Notes under the pieces: model-generated
What the model was told of the DNA's origin: nothing
The model's input: only the letters and a program-made list of their open reading frames with translations
The model's database searches: none
Shown here: piece after piece, positions 41,958 to 53,755 of the stretch
How the letters are laid out: every line of letters starts with the position of its first letter
How positions within the stretch are numbered: the stretch's first letter is position 1
Translations under genes and position numbers: made by a program
Assembly: GCA_030549335.1 (NCBI GenBank)
Contig: CM060188.1
Span: 7,502,001 to 7,566,000 of the forward strand
Length of the DNA: 64,000 nucleotides
Reading direction: 5' to 3'
From: Pontederia crassipes
Taxonomy: Eukaryota; Streptophyta; Magnoliopsida; Commelinales; Pontederiaceae

Positions 41958-43359
41958 TAGGGATGGCAATATTCTCCGCCCCTCGCGGGGCCCCGCGGGG
42001 ATTCCCTGTTCGGGGCCCCGCATTCGGGGATTTTTTCCCTGGCGGGGGTGGGGATGGGGGCCAACCTGCCCCCGCCCCCCTTTCGGGGATCGGGGCGGGT
42101 GAACTCTCCTCGCCCCGTCGGATCTTCGAATTCCCGACAATATTTTTTATTAATAATTTATTATAATTATATTTATTAAATTCCATCTCAACCGTTCATT
42201 TTTTACATATATATAACATAAAACCCTAAACTCCAATCTCACAAATCACAATCGTCGATGTCGAGCCATCGAGGGCTACCGTCATCGGTCGTCGTCGATG
42301 TCGAGGGCCGCCATCGTCGGTCGTCGTCGATGTCGAGGGACGGTGGGGCCGATGATATGTCGAGAGATGATGGGGCCGCCATCGTCGATCGTCGTCGATG
42401 TCGAGGGCCGCCATCGTCATCAAGGGCATCGGGGATCCGGGCGGCGGCGTCATCGTGGATCGTCGTCGATGTCGAGGGCCGCCATCGTCGGTCGTCGTCG
42501 ATGTCGAGGGACGATGGGGCCACCATCGTCAGTCGTCGTCGATGTCGAGGGCCGCCATCATCGTCAAGGGCATCGGGGATCCGGGCGGCGTCATCGTGGA
42601 TCGACATCGATGTCGAGGGCCGCCATCGTCGGTCGTCGTCGATGTCGAGGGATGATGAGGCCGCCATCGTCGGTCGTCGTCGATGTCGAGGGCCGTCATC
42701 ATCGTCAAGGGCATGGGGATCCGGGCGGCGTCATCGTGGATCGTCGTCGAGGGCGGCGGCGGCGTCATCAAGGGTGTCTTCATCGACGAGGACGTCATCA
42801 TCGGCGAGGACGTCGTCATCGGCGAAGGCATCGTCTTATAGAGCATCGTTGATCCGTTCGATCCGATTGGCGACGGCGGCGTCATCGTGGGTCATCGAGG
42901 GCCGCCATCGTCGTCGACTCGAGGGCCGCCATCGTCAGCGGCGGCGGCTGATTCACCTGCGTAGAGAAAAATTGGGTCTGGGCATTGTGGAGGGGCAGCG
43001 GCGAAATCGCCTCTGCGCCGGGTGCGCAAAGGCGATTTCGCCGAGTGCGCAGAGGCGAAATCGCCTCTGCGCACGATTCGCCTCTGCGCACAGTGCGCAT
43101 AGGTGACACCTCTGCGCACAGTGCGCATAGGTGACACCTCTGCGCCTTTTTTTAATTGTAATTTTTCAAATTTTTGTAATAAAAAATTCGGGGAATCGGA
43201 TCCCCGCGGGGATTCGGGGCCCTGCGGGGATCGGGAGGGATAAATTTTCCTCTGGACCGAGGATTCGGGACAGGGTCGGGGACGGGGACGGGGACGGGTC
43301 GTCGGAGTCGGGACGGAGGTGATGTCCTCCGCCCCGAACAGCGGCGGGTGCCATCCCTA
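41958..43359. mobile_element. hAT-type non-autonomous element with perfect 8-bp TSD and tandem repeats
   Basis: Begins TAGGGATGGCAA and ends GCGGGTGCCATCCCTA. TAGGGATGGCA- is a well-known plant hAT/MITE terminus. The flanks are identical 8-mers GATCGGAG at 41950-41957 and 43360-43367. Subterminal GGGGATTCGGGGCCC-type repeats lie at both ends. The core (about 42245-42760) is a tandem array of GTCGTCGATGTCGAGG and GCCGCCATCGTCGG units with larger composite copies of about 100-150 bp. A second array (about 43000-43145) repeats GCGCACAGTGCGCATAGGTG and 'GGCGAAATCGCCTCTGCG'. No transposase is present. Confidence 0.9.
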
Positions 43360-43367
43360 GATCGGAG

Positions 43368-44029
43368 CGATGGTGTCACTCTTTTTTTTTCAGTAAATAG
43401 TTTTTTGTCAGCACGTTAGTTAAAGATTGCGCATGGGATGATAGTGATCGGAGCATTGGAATTCGAGAGCTACTGAACGCCAATATTTAAATATCGGAAT
43501 ATTAATAAAACAGTCCGCGCATGTTCACTACGATTCATCGATAGATCGAATAATTTTCTACAAATGATCGACACTGAACACGGCACTTTTGTGTAATCTT
43601 ACAAGTTTTTTTTAATGGTTTGAACGTGGAGATCGCGTGGAATAAATATTTTAACTAAGCATTTACTCGCGTTTCACGTACTTTAAATATATTTTAAATT
43701 ATATTTATAAAATGTAGGTACTACTTTTATGCCAAAAAATATGCCTATAATTTTTTAAAATTTTGAAATAAGATAATGACCTATTTAACTTTTATACTTT
43801 CATGGAATATGTCCCGTTCCTAAAATATGTCTACTTTTATACTATTTAAGAATATTTTATTTTTTTATAATATTGGACTACCTATTTTACTTAATTTATA
43901 TTCATGCATGTGTCTTAGAAAAAAATATATTAGAATTTTGCTACCAATTGAAAATGTAATTAATAAATATTTTATCTATTGTAATATCATGTATTGAAAA
44001 GATGAGATTGATTTTTAAATTTAATGGGG
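43368..44029. other. Intergenic, AT-rich
   Basis: No gene between the hAT element and the 44-kb inverted repeat. Confidence 0.5.
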
Positions 44030-44227
44030 TGCTCCTAGCTTAACCTGCTCCCATTCTTTTAACCGTCATATCCCTCGTCAATGGATCTAATCGCGAGCGA
44101 TTTCTCCTCCGTCGAGTTCACGCGCTGCAGGCTGCAGATCTCTCATCTACTCTATTTTCCCTCACGAACCTTTCGCGCTGCTGTCCTCTCTTCTTTTCCC
44201 TTAAACCTCTCTGCGTCTGAAAGTAGG

Positions 44228-46097
44228 TGTAACGCTCCCAAATCGATCAACGCCATGTGGCGTGAATTTATTCGAATGCGCTACGAAAACACTATAACAA
44301 TGACTCAAGGCTTGACCAAATCTCAAATGAAAATAATGACATGCCAATAATAAAAGCAAAGAAGGAAAGATGGAAATGTATAAAAGTGAAAGTCCCAAAT
44401 TATTACAAAGTCCATGATATTCATAATGTTTGGATTACATCAAGCTCAAAATACGAAAAATAAGATAAAGATAACTAGGCCCTCTCTTAATTCATGTGTT
44501 TTAGCATCGCTGGTCGCGGCACACGATCTCGACACCATCACTGACCTGGCCCTGTGGAAATCAACACAGGAGAGGAGGTCCTCCCGTAAGCTATACAGCC
44601 TAGGGGGATTCATAACTGTACAATGCATAACAATAATTAGCAATTGACAGAATTAGTAATCACTTACAATAAGATCAGATTTCAGAGCATAAAATCATTC
44701 ACTTGAGATATCGATGGATAACAGAGATAATGATCATGAGTCAATCTTATAATCATAAAAGATTTCAGAGATCATGCTGGATCAATAATCATGCATGTTC
44801 ATCATGTTCATGTTACTTGTTCATGCTCTTGTGCTCTTACTTTCACTTAACATTAGGTGTCTTTGAGTGTTTTCATTCTGGGGGATTTACGTCAGAGCAA
44901 CCAATACAACTTCATACAGCCAATGGAGGATCAACCCATGGCCAAGGGAGCGACCCAATCATGATAAGCACTCAACTCCAGCTCTGACCATCACTCCCAT
45001 AAACATGTTCATGTATTTCTTACTTAATCACTTTATCACTTGGTCATACTTGCATATCATGATATGATTGGATCATAGGACATATCAAAACAAGATAAAA
45101 AATTCAATCACATAACATGCCAAACAGTAAGGAGTAGCACAACACAAGCATAGAATGAATATGGATCAAATCAACAATCAATCAGCAATCAATATGCAAT
45201 CTGACAGATATCGATCGATCGGTCCTCACTGGGCGGTCAACCGTTTCTCTGACATCGGTCGACCGATATCTCTAGATCGGTCGACTGATAGTACTTAATC
45301 AAAAAAAGCTTCGACCAGCCGATCGATACAAGGCTCGAAAGATTGATCGGTCGACCGGTCTACAAGGATCGATCGACCGATAACCTCATCACCGGTCGAC
45401 CGATATCTAGGATCGGTCGACTGGTCTGCATGAAAAATAGAAACCAAACAAAATGGAAATAATGATGATTTTCAATCAAGAATTGCAATCAAGGCATTCA
45501 ATCAAACATCTAAGCCTAGAGAATTAATACAGAACATATTAGATCAAAAGAAATCATAAACATGGAGCAAACATGGTAATACAATCAATCAATCATGCTT
45601 CTATATCATTTCCATCATTGAGAACACATCCTACGATAAGAACCTAATTCTAATCAATTTCTAATCATGTTATATAGAGGATTTCGGTATCACACACCTT
45701 AATCTCGTGGTTGCTCCTAGTTTGAGCATTTTCAATCACCAAGAACACCTCCTCTTATTGTCCTTCACCTAGGAGCCATCCAATTGGAGAAGAAGTGAGG
45801 GGATGATGCTAACACTAAAAGGAATGCAGAATTGAAGAGAGAAACTAGATAAACCTTGTTGTAATCTTTCTTCTCTTGCTGGATGTTGAGCTCCAAGGGA
45901 GAAGAAAGAGAAATGAGGGAGAGAAATGAGGGTGGCTAAGGGAGGCTTTAGGGCAATTAGTCCTTTTATAGGGTAGTTGTAGGACTATTAGGCTAATGAA
46001 CTTGCTAATTGTGCTGAATTAGTTAGTCTAGGTGATTGGTCTTTGCAATTAGTTTTTATTTTCTATATATATTTTTTTAAATGGGTCGAGTATTACA
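44228..46097 (-). repeat. 3' LTR of gypsy #2
   Basis: TGTAACGCTCCCAAATCGAT to GGGTCGAGTATTACA. It contains a GGTCGACCGAT motif cluster at about 45205-45435 and shares a GGCCCTGTG-AAATCAACACA block with the solo LTR at 53756. Confidence 0.95.
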
Positions 46098-46209
46098 TTA
46101 TTACCCCATTAAAAAAAATTCGTCCTCGAATTTTGCACTAAGTAGAGATCTTACCGAACAGATGCGGGAACTCTTAGCGCATCTCTGACTCGAGTTACCA
46201 TGTGGCCTC

Positions 46210-47606
46210 ATCACCTTGATGTAAACATCAGGCTACTCTGACCATGGGCACATCTTTATCCTTCTGGCGTTGTAACTTCCGCTCCACTATATGAGTCGGA
46301 TACTCCGCGAAGGTCAAATCCGCAGCTAGATTTGGCTCTTCAATCCATAAGACTAGCAGCATCGTGCTTGTACTTCTTAAGCATAGAGACATGAAATACA
46401 TTATGCACACGCCCATAGGAAGGTGACAATGCTAGCCTGCAAGCTACTTCACCTACTAACTCTAGTACCTCAAAGGGTCCCACATACCGAGGGCTAAGCT
46501 TCCCTCGCTTACTGAACCTCATAACTCTCTTCATAGGAGACACCTTCAGCAGAACTTGATCACCAGCCTGAAATATCTGCTCACGCCTACTCTTATCCGC
46601 ATAACTATTTTGCCTGCCCTGAGCTGTCTTCATCCTCTGCTTGATCAGCTCTACTTTCTTAGCATACTCTACATCCTCCTTCACATCTTCCTTGCTCATG
46701 ATCTTCTCTTCACCCACCTCACCCCAATGAGCAGGTGAACGACAAGGTCGGCCATATAAAGTTTCGAAGGGCGCATGCCGATATTGGAATGGTAACTGTT
46801 ATTATAAGCAAACTCGATCAGATGGATATGCTCATCCCAGCTACTATGTCAATCCAGTGCACAAGCTCGCAACATGTCCTCTAGTATCTGTATAGTCCTC
46901 TCAGATTGCCCATCGGTCTGAGGGTGGAAAGCAGTGCTGAAATTCAGCCTAGTGCCAAAGGTCTCCTGCATGCTCCTCCAGAATCTAGCAGTGAATCTGG
47001 GATCTCGATCTGAAATAATCGATGCAGAAATGCCATGTAGTTTAATCACCTTCCTAACATACAAGTCCAACAGAGTCTCTTCCGACTGTTTTCACCGGAT
47101 AGGGATGAAGTGTGCTGCCTGCCTTAGTGAATCTATCCACCGCCACCCATATGGCATCATGACCATTCTTGGTCCTGGGCAGGTTGGATACAAAATCCAT
47201 TGTGATATTATCTCACTTCCACTGTGGGACATCTAGATACTTCAACTTTTCGTAGGAACTCTGATGCTCGATCTTCACCTACTGGTACACTAGACATCTA
47301 GACACGTACTCAGCTATCTCTCTTCATATCTGGTCACCAGTAGCTGCGCTGCATATTTTTGTACATCTTCGTGCTGCTAGGATGGATAGCAAACTCGATC
47401 TTATGACATTCGTCCATTACCTCCCGTCTGATGGTGGTATCTGTGGAAACCCATAACTTGTCCCTATACCGTATCCCTCCATCTGCAGATACTTGGAAGT
47501 CCTTCGGTTCCTGCTGACATCTCTTCATCATCTTCTGATACTCTGGGTCCTCCTTCTGGACGACTATGATCCTGTCAATCATGCTAGGCCTCATCTTATG
47601 CATCAT
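46210..47606 (-). pseudogene. Integrase and chromodomain-like tail of gypsy #2
   Basis: H2C2 region: HPSSTKMYKNMQRSYW (47334-47606), then stops. Catalytic core: ISASIISDRDPRFTARFWRS and FHPQTDGQSERTIQILEDML (46849-47070), with the second Asp and the Glu; the first-Asp region around 47180 lies in a broken frame. C-terminal part (46340-46717): [57 protein letters not shown] (the G-P-F-x-V-x-E-V GPY/F module). Then, in another frame, LTFAEYPTHIVERKL and KDVPMVRVAW, a chromodomain-like end. Confidence 0.9.
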
Positions 47607-48790
47607 TCATATCGCTTCGTTAGTGCCAAGTCTGGGACACCACTGATCTAACTCTTGTAGCATCTCGTACTCTCGTACCCTGATGTAAGCCAGTGAGCCT
47701 TCCCACTTCCTGCTCAATGCATCAGCCACTGAATTTACTTTACCTGGATGATAATTAATAGCAAATTCATAATCCTTCAAAAGCTCTAACCAACGGCGCT
47801 GTCTCATATTAAGATCTCTCTGGTCAAAGATGTATTTGAGACTCTTATGATCTGTGAAAATCTCAAAAGTCTCTCCATAAAGGTAGTGCCTCCATATCTT
47901 CAAGGCAAAAACTATAGCAGCTAGCTCCAGATCATGAGTGGGGTAGTTCACCTCGTGCTTCTTTAACTTGCGCGAAGCATAATCCACCACTTTACCATGC
48001 TGCATGAGTACACACCCCAAGTTTGTCTCGCACGCATCGCTGTAAACTACATATCCTCCGTTGCCCGTCGGGATGGTGAGAACATGTGCTAACGTCAGGC
48101 GATCCTTCAGTGTCTGAAAGCTCTGCTCACACTTATCAGACCAGATAAACCTCTCAGCTTTCTTCATGAGGTTCGTGAGTGGTGCTGCAATCTTAGATAA
48201 GTCTCTGATGAACCTCCTGTAGTAACCTGCCAATTCTAGAAAGCTACGGATCTCCGATGCATTCTTCGGTCTTGCCCAATTAATCACTGCTTTCACTTTT
48301 GCAGGGTCCACTGAAATGTCCTTCTTGGACACTATGTGTCCTAGAAACATGATCTCCTTCAGCCAAAACTCACACTTCGAGAGTTTGCCGTATAATTTGT
48401 GTTGGCGCAGAGTCTCAACACTATCTTGAGATGCTTCCGATGCTGCTCTGGGCTGGATGAATAAATCAGGATGTCATCCACAAACACTATGATAAACTGG
48501 TCCAAGTAGGGTCTGAAGATCATGTTCATCATATCCATAAATACTGCAGGAGCGTTAATCAGTCCAAACGGCATCACTAAAAACTCATAGTGACCATACC
48601 TAGACCGGAAGACTATCTTCGATATGTCCTCCTCAGCAACCCTCAACTGGTGATAGCCACTCCGTAGATCAATCTTAGAGAATGCTGATGCCTTAAACAA
48701 CTGATCAAAAAGATCATCGATGCGGGGCAAAGGATATTTATTCTTCACCGTCACATTGTTAAGCATCCTATAATCAATGCAAAGGCGCAT
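47607..48790 (-). pseudogene. Reverse transcriptase and RNase H of gypsy #2
   Basis: RT (48359-48790): [55 protein letters not shown] and the catalytic [10 protein letters not shown] frame break at 48350-48360, just before [18 protein letters not shown], separates it from the thumb and RNase H frame (47607-48350): [60 protein letters not shown] and [18 protein letters not shown]. The active-site residues are intact. The RT N-terminus upstream of MRLCIDYR is missing: the text jumps from the protease-RT linker to 'LCIDYR', suggesting a deletion near 48785. Confidence 0.95.
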
Positions 48791-49480
48791 TCAACTCCTG
48801 CATCTCGGCCGGTGCCATGCGGTACAGTGCCTTGGAGATGGGTGCGGTGCCGGGTAAAAGTTCGATCTTGAAGTCCACCTCACGCCTCGGTGGCAATCCT
48901 GAAGTATATTCAGGAAAAAACATCTAGAAATTCACGCACTACCTCTATCTGCTGCAGTGCGATGGCTGATGCATCGTTCTTCATCACACTTGCCAAGTAA
49001 GCATAATATCCCTTCTGGATCATCTTTTGAGCCTTCATAGCCGAGACAATCACCTTCTTGCTCTCTGACGGAGTACCCCTTATGACTACCTTTGGCTGGC
49101 CCTGTGCACCTATGATGATCTTCTTCTGTTTGTATTGTAGAGGTGCATCATGATAAGAAAGTCAATCCATTCCTAGGATAACATCGTAGTATGTCATCGG
49201 AATGACAATGAGATCTGCAGAAAAATTATTCTTCTCCACGGTGATAGGTACATTCGGGATGTACCTGGCCGCGCGAAGGTCTCTCATGGGGGTGCCCACC
49301 ATCATGGCATGTGGCATCCGCTGCAAAGGCATGCTAAGAGCTTGGGCGCATGACTCCGAAATAAACGAGTGCGTGGCCCTTGAGTCAAACAAAATAATAG
49401 CAGACACACCAACAATAGGGAGAGTACCTCTAATAACGTCATTATCATTCTGCTTCGCATGCGCCTCCATGTGATTCACC
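48791..49480 (-). pseudogene. Aspartic protease of gypsy #2 (mutated triad)
   Basis: Frame 49162-49479 reads VIRGTLPIVGVSAIILFDSR and ATHSFISESCAQAL, ending YYDVILGMD. The expected catalytic triad D-S-G is D-S-R (Gly to Arg), which should abolish protease activity. A stop follows at GMD where GMDWL is usual. Downstream to 48791 the linker continues in shifted frames. Confidence 0.9.
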
Positions 49481-50760
49481 CTGTCCTGGGCTACAGGATT
49501 TGCGCCTCCTGCGCCCCTGTTATCATGACCTCTCCTAGCAGGCTGGGGACAGTTTCGGGCGAAATGTCCGAACTGTCCGCATAAGAGGCACGCACCAGTC
49601 CTCTTGCGGCATTCGCCGTCATGATATCATTCGCAATGTGGGCAGCGAGGCCTCTGTGGAACTACTGGCGCTGGTGGTTGAGGCTGACGTGGAGGAGGTG
49701 GCAGTTGCCTCAGAGGCTATTACATGAGACGTGAGTTAACTTTTCACGATGACATACTCTTAGTTAATATTTTGAAATCTTTATATCCGATGTTGTGCCG
49801 GTGCTGGGCGATGAGGAGGTGGTGCATAGCGATGGGCCTCTCTCTGATGATAGGACCTGTAGCGACGATCGCGACGATCATCCCTCCTAAATGGTCGGCG
49901 ATCTTCGGTTCTAAATCGCTGTGGCTCTGCTGGTTTGACTGGTGCTCTTTCCTTGCGTTCCGTCTGGTCCTTCTCCATGTGTTTGGCTAGTCTCACCGCC
50001 TTTTTCAAGGTATCACTGTCCCCAGTCAAAACTTCAGTCTTTAGATCCGGTCGTAGACCATTGATGAACTTGTTTGCCCTTATGCGTCCTACAAACGGCA
50101 TGGGGCAGTATTGCTCCAGCGTGACAAACTGATCGTGGAACTCCCCCACTGTTATGATCCCCTGGACGAGCGCTAAAAAGTCATCATGCTTGCTTTCCCG
50201 ATCGTGAGTATGAGTGTATCGCTCTGTAAAGGGCAACTTAAACTCCTCTCATGAGATCTCTTCTTCCTCTAATCCCCTGAACCTGGTGGCTCTAGTAGTC
50301 TTCCACCAACTCATGGCAGATCGGTGATAAGATGAGCAGCGTATAGCACCTTCCGTTCTTCGGCACACTTCATCAGCTTAAAGTCTCAGTCCAGGGTCTC
50401 TATCCACTGTTCAACTTTGAAGAAATCTGGCTTGCCCTCAAACTGATGCGGATTCAGCCTCAGAAATGCCTCTAAAGTATCCTCAGAAATCACCTGTCGG
50501 GGTCCCCATGTGCGATGTCGGACTGCGGGCTGGCCGCCTCCGATCTGACTGCCCTCCAGTGGATCAGTCTCATCAAAGAGTTCGTCCTGCGATGATGCTT
50601 TCGCACTGCGACCCCGTCCTCGGCCACGGGTGGGAGTGCGACCTCGACCACGGCCCCGTCCTCGACCCTGCTGGGCTAAAGCCTAGAACTCAGTAATTGA
50701 GCCATCTGGGCCTTCTGGCACCTCAGAAGCATTATAGGCCGATGCGGCCCCACGCTCCTA
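49481..50760 (-). pseudogene. gag of gypsy #2
   Basis: Frame 49781-50236 holds the second half of a retrotransposon gag domain: MPFTERYTHTHDRESKHDDF, QGIITVGEFHDQFVTLEQYC, RANKFINGLRPDLKTEV, then an Arg-rich tail. Upstream a TGA replaces the likely Trp in EIS-stop-EEFKLPF. The N-terminal half is readable in pieces to about 50700 (SAMSWWKTTRATRF). A CCHC knuckle is encoded near 49560-49640 (CGQFGHFARNCP, in reverse reading). The 49700-49790 stretch contains an AT-rich piece that does not look like gag. Confidence 0.8.
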
Positions 50761-50954
50761 AATTCTCTTTGAGCGTCTAGAAATCTTTATCCTTTAATCA
50801 TGAAAAGAAAATAACACATTAGAACCAATACCATATCATGAACATGAATTTGACTCATTGTCCTCTTTTGGTGGAGAGTGTAGCGACAGCTCAGCGATAG
50901 CACATGAACCCCTCTTATACCATACCATACAATAGGACGTCAAAAGAGTACGAA

Positions 50955-50971
50955 CAGCGGCTCTGATACCA
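50955..50971 (-). other. Primer-binding site of gypsy #2 (tRNA-iMet)
   Basis: On the minus strand TGGTATCAGAGCCGC follows the 5' LTR after TTTA, complementary to initiator tRNA-Met. Confidence 0.85.
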
Positions 50972-50975
50972 TAAA

Positions 50976-52920
50976 TGTAATGCTCCCAAATCGATCAACG
51001 CCACGTGGCGAGGATCTATTCGAAGGCGCTACGAAAACACTATAACAATGACTTAAGACTTGACCAAATCTCAAATGAAAACAATGACATGCCAATAATA
51101 AAAGCAAAGAAGAAAAGATGGAAATGTCATAAAAGTGAAAGTCCCAAATTATTACAAAGTTCATGATATCCATAATGTCTGGATTACATCAAGCTCAAAA
51201 TGCAGAAAATAAGATAAAGATAACTAGGTCCTCTTTTGGTTCATGTGCTTTAGCATCGCTGGTCGCGGTACACGATCTCGACACCATCACTGACCTGGCC
51301 CTGTGAAAATCAACACAGGGGAGGAGGTCCTCTCGTAAGTTATACAGCCTAGTGGGGATCCATAAGTGTACAATGCATAATAATAATTAATAATTGACAG
51401 AATTAGTAATTACTTATAATAAGATCAAATTTCAGAGCATAAGATCATTCACTTGAGATATCGATGGATAACAAAGATAATGATCATGAGTCAATCTTAT
51501 AATCATAAATGATTTCAGAGATCATGCTGGATCAATAATCATGTCTTGTTCATCATGTTCATGTTACTTATTCATGCTCTTGTGCTCTTACTTTCACTTA
51601 ACATTATGTGTCTTTGGGTGTTTTCATCCTGGGAATTTACGTCAGAGCAACCAATACAATTTCGTGCAACCAAAGGGGGATCAAGTCATGACCAAAGGAG
51701 CGACCCAATCATGATAAGAACTCAACTCCAACTCTGACCACCACTCCCATAAATATATTCATGTATTTCTTACTTAATCACTTTATCACTTGGTCATACT
51801 TGCATATCATGATAGGATTGGATTATAGGACATATCAAAACAAGATCAAGGATTCAATCACATAACATGTCAAACAGTAAGGAGTAGCACAACACAAGTA
51901 TAGAATGAATATGGATCAAATCAACAATCAATCAACAATCAATCAACAATCAATATGCAATCTGACAGATATCGATCGACCGATCCTCATAGGGCGGTCA
52001 ACCGTTTCTCGGACACCAGTCGACCGACGGCCGACCGGGTGGTCTGAATGCAATACAATAAGTTTCAGCTACTATCGATCGACCGATATCTCTGAATCGG
52101 TCGACCGATAGTACTTAATCAAAAAGAACTTCGATCGTCCAACCGACCGATCGATACAAGGCTCGGAAGATTGATCGGTCGATCGGTTTACAAGGATCGG
52201 ACGACCGATAACCTCATCATCGGTCGACCGATATCCAGGATCGGTCGACCGGTCTGCATGAAAAATAAAAATCGAAAAATGGAAATAATGACGATTTTCA
52301 ATTAAGAATTGCAATCAAGGCATTCAATCAAACATCTAAGCCTAGAGAATTAATACAGAACATATCTAGATCAAAAGGAATCACAAACATGGAGCAAATA
52401 TGGTAATATAATCAATCAATCATGCTTCTATATCATTTCCATCATCGAGAACACATCCTACGATAAGAACCTAATTCTAATTAATTTTTAATCATGTTAT
52501 ACAGAGAATTTCGGTATCACCTACCTTAATCTCGTGGTTGCTCCTAGTTTGAGCCTTTCCAATCACCAAGAACACCTTCCCTTATTGTCCTTCACCTAGG
52601 AGCCATCCAATTGGAGAAGAAGTGAGGGGATGATGCTAACACTAAAAGGAATGCAGAATTGAAGAGAGAAACTAGATAAACCTTGCTGTAATCTTTCTTC
52701 TCTTGTTGGATGTTGAGCTCTAAGGGAGAAGAGAGAGAGAGAGAGAAATGAGGGTGGCTAAGGGAGGCTTAGGGCAATTAGTCCTTTTATAGGGTAGTTG
52801 TAGGGCTATTAGGCTAATGAGCTTACTAATTGGGCTGAATTAGTTGGTCTAGGTGATTGGTCTTTGCAATTAGTTTTTATTTTCTATATATATATTTTTT
52901 TAAATGGGCCGGGTATTACA
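50976..52920 (-). repeat. 5' LTR of gypsy #2
   Basis: TGTAATGCTCCCAAATCGAT to GGGCCGGGTATTACA. Slightly longer than its partner. It differs by scattered transitions, an extra repeat in the AATCAACAATCAATCAACAA region, and one block (about 52015-52080) absent from the other LTR. Confidence 0.95.
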
Positions 52921-53755
52921 GTAAGAGCCAAAATCCATGTACAATAAATCAAAGGGACATTGAGGTTATTCTTCCTAAAAAAATAAATCAGCAGCCTGAG
53001 CCCAATCTCGCATTGTCATACTTAACTTTCAATTGCTTAATTGACTTTGAGCGTTCATGTACATTGAAGTTGAAGCTGTCATCAAGACCAATACTATGAT
53101 CCCAAGAAACAACTAATGGGATCATGAGTTCTTCTTTTCAAAGGATAAAAGAGTTTGGCGAACAAAAGCTCATTCCAAGTGTCTTGAAGGCTTGGCATGG
53201 CAAGTACCAGTGCACACGGTCAAGATTTGTAATTTTTTTCAAGTGTCAATGGGCTTCTTGTATATAGTATTATAGATGCATGTGCATCCTTGAGGTAGCT
53301 GGAGAGCTGGGTGATGTTGAAAAGTGTGATGGGCACCTTTGATTCACTGAACATCAATCCTAGTTTCTATTGTTACATTTGAATGATGCCTTCCACCTAT
53401 AAGGTGTTGTATTTATTCAATCAAAGCCAAGGTCAGAAGCTCTCCAGACGTGACCAGACCAGAGCCATGAAGCCCTCCTTTAGTTCCTCCAAGTACTCCC
53501 CCCTCGTCAAAGGTCTCGGCTGTTCGTCCACTTGTGTTCCATTCTAGCCATCATATCACTCTTCTCCGTTCTGACCTGTGAGGATGCTTTGTTCAGAAAT
53601 TACAGCTCAGTCTTGAAACACAGAGTAATGGTAAGTGTCACAAGTTAGATCAACCATTTGAACATTTTTGCATGGCCTCGACGAATGTTCCATCCCGGCA
53701 ATGGCTGCAGCAGGGAACGGTGCAAAGCTCTCGTTCACCATTGGAAAGATGAACA
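52921..53755. other. Core of the 44-56 kb TIR element, exon-like stretches
   Basis: More GC-balanced than its surroundings. On the minus strand, a CTCACAG acceptor near 53580 is followed by VRTEKSDMMARMEHKWTNSR and, after a frame change, TRGEYLEELKEGFMALVW, which looks like protein-coding sequence. I could not name the family. This would be the expected place for a captured host gene fragment. Confidence 0.4.

Larger units (their letters stand above)
44228..52920 (-). mobile_element. Full-length Ty3/gypsy chromovirus #2 (Tekay/Del-like)
   Basis: LTRs 44228-46097 and 50976-52920 are nearly identical in long stretches. The flanks are GTAGG (44223-44227) and GTAAG (52921-52925), a 4/5 target duplication. 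Minus-strand order: gag, protease, RT, RNase H, integrase, chromodomain-like tail. A tRNA-iMet primer site lies next to the right LTR, and a purine tract (TTTTTTTAATGGGGTAA) next to the left. LTR length near 1.9 kb, the chromodomain-like end and the primer fit the Tekay/Del group. Several frame breaks and a mutated protease triad make it non-autonomous. Confidence 0.95.

Noticed and set aside
42240-42760. CRISPR-like regular repeats
   Set aside because: Units are contiguous tandem repeats without unique spacers, in a eukaryotic transposon.
42226-42885. Asp/Arg-rich minus frames (DIDDDRRWRP repeats)
   Set aside because: Other-strand translation of the same tandem array; no acidic-repeat protein family is implied.
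42258-43106. 282-residue plus-strand frame rich in Arg/Ser (SRRRCRGPPSSS repeats), with matching long frames on other strands
   Set aside because: It is the translation of the GTCGTCGATGTCGAGG tandem array in a hAT element. All frames are open because of repeat composition, and no domain is visible.
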